Source: Desulfatitalea sp. (GTDB lineage Bacteria; Desulfobacterota; Desulfobacteria; Desulfobacterales; Desulfosarcinaceae). Taken from it: a DNA stretch of 12,741 bases. The stretch's first letter is position 1. Each line of letters starts with the position of its first letter. The DNA is taken from contig JABDRH010000169.1 in NCBI GenBank assembly GCA_013041835.1, positions 1-12,741 of the forward strand, given 5' to 3'. Under the pieces are notes generated by a model. That model was not told where the DNA came from, searched no databases, and saw nothing but the letters and a program-made list of their open reading frames with translations. Positions 12,712-12,741 of the stretch are shown here, in pieces. Made by a program: the position numbers and the translations under genes.

Positions 12712-12735
12712 ATCGGCTTGCCCGTTTGCCCGTGT
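12712..12735. repeat. Degenerate GCCCGTT repeats at the window edge
   Basis: CGGCTTGCCCGTTTGCCCGTG repeats the TTGCCCG unit seen in the hdrA leader (7801-7830). It may continue beyond the window. Confidence 0.45.
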
Positions 12736-12741
12736 ATGGGG

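Larger units (their letters stand above)
12006..12741. other. 736-base stretch with no supported gene; possible gene remnants
   Basis: After the kinase start region no frame has a convincing start, ribosome binding site and family. A minus frame is open from 12263 to the TGA at 12066 but its only ATG (12182) leaves 38 residues (VGILGRTLAALFERVGLEPV inside). A plus frame is open from 12241 to the TGA at 12526 (for example VNNRERRNQYREV, then RVEMALAKVASRLL) with only a GTG at 12332. Both look protein-like and GC-rich compared with the kinase, so they could be decayed genes, but I recognise neither. The last 200 bases are AT-rich and hold only repeats. Confidence 0.35.

Noticed and set aside
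1..12741. CRISPR arrays, tRNA/rRNA genes, transposases or phage genes
   Set aside because: No regularly spaced long repeats, cloverleaf-like sequences or recognisable transposase/integrase motifs were seen.

Overview
The window is a stretch of bacterial chromosome that most resembles an anaerobic, Wood-Ljungdahl-pathway-using Desulfobacterota (a Desulfobacteraceae/Desulfosarcina-type sulfate reducer). This is inference from the gene families: a methylene-tetrahydrofolate reductase (MetF/MetV) operon tied to heterodisulfide-reductase-type electron carriers, a selenocysteine-containing MvhD, and a sigma-54/two-component regulator. No rRNA, tRNA, CRISPR array or insertion sequence was recognised.

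Layout. Positions 82-297 hold a small hypothetical gene. The core is a minus-strand operon read from high to low coordinates: a giant HdrA-type flavoprotein (7752-3292, 1486 aa), mvhD (3110-2673, read through an in-frame TGA), metV (2579-1911) and metF (1914-973, ATGA overlap with metV). A single-domain response regulator (765-376) follows. Upstream of hdrA, on the minus strand, is a very good sigma-54 promoter (7881-7867). Around and above it lie four copies of a TGCCA-N3-TGGCA-like palindrome. Divergent from the operon is a complete NtrC-type sigma-54 activator (8152-9525), the obvious candidate to bind those palindromes. It converges on a soluble hybrid histidine kinase (12005-9600), with a short bidirectional terminator between them. 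From 12006 to the end no gene is supported; there are only inverted repeats and open stretches without starts.

How the genes may work together. MetF and MetV form the methylene-THF reductase of the methyl branch of the Wood-Ljungdahl pathway. MvhD is the [2Fe-2S] adaptor that links an electron donor or acceptor to HdrA. The HdrA here carries an inserted GltD/NfnL-like pyridine-nucleotide:FAD oxidoreductase, plus a complete second HdrA unit. No HdrB, HdrC or hydrogenase subunit lies in the window. I infer a self-contained NAD(P)H-linked, possibly flavin-bifurcating MTHFR complex in which the inserted module is the nucleotide site. Its second Rossmann fold lacks the Arg-Arg pair usual for NADPH and suggests NADH.

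The main points for a second look are the unannotated selenocysteine codon of mvhD with its SECIS hairpin, the HdrA-GltD insertion fusion, and the sigma-54 promoter with a palindrome array controlling a C1 operon. Degenerate 7-8 bp repeats recur in the intergenic spaces.
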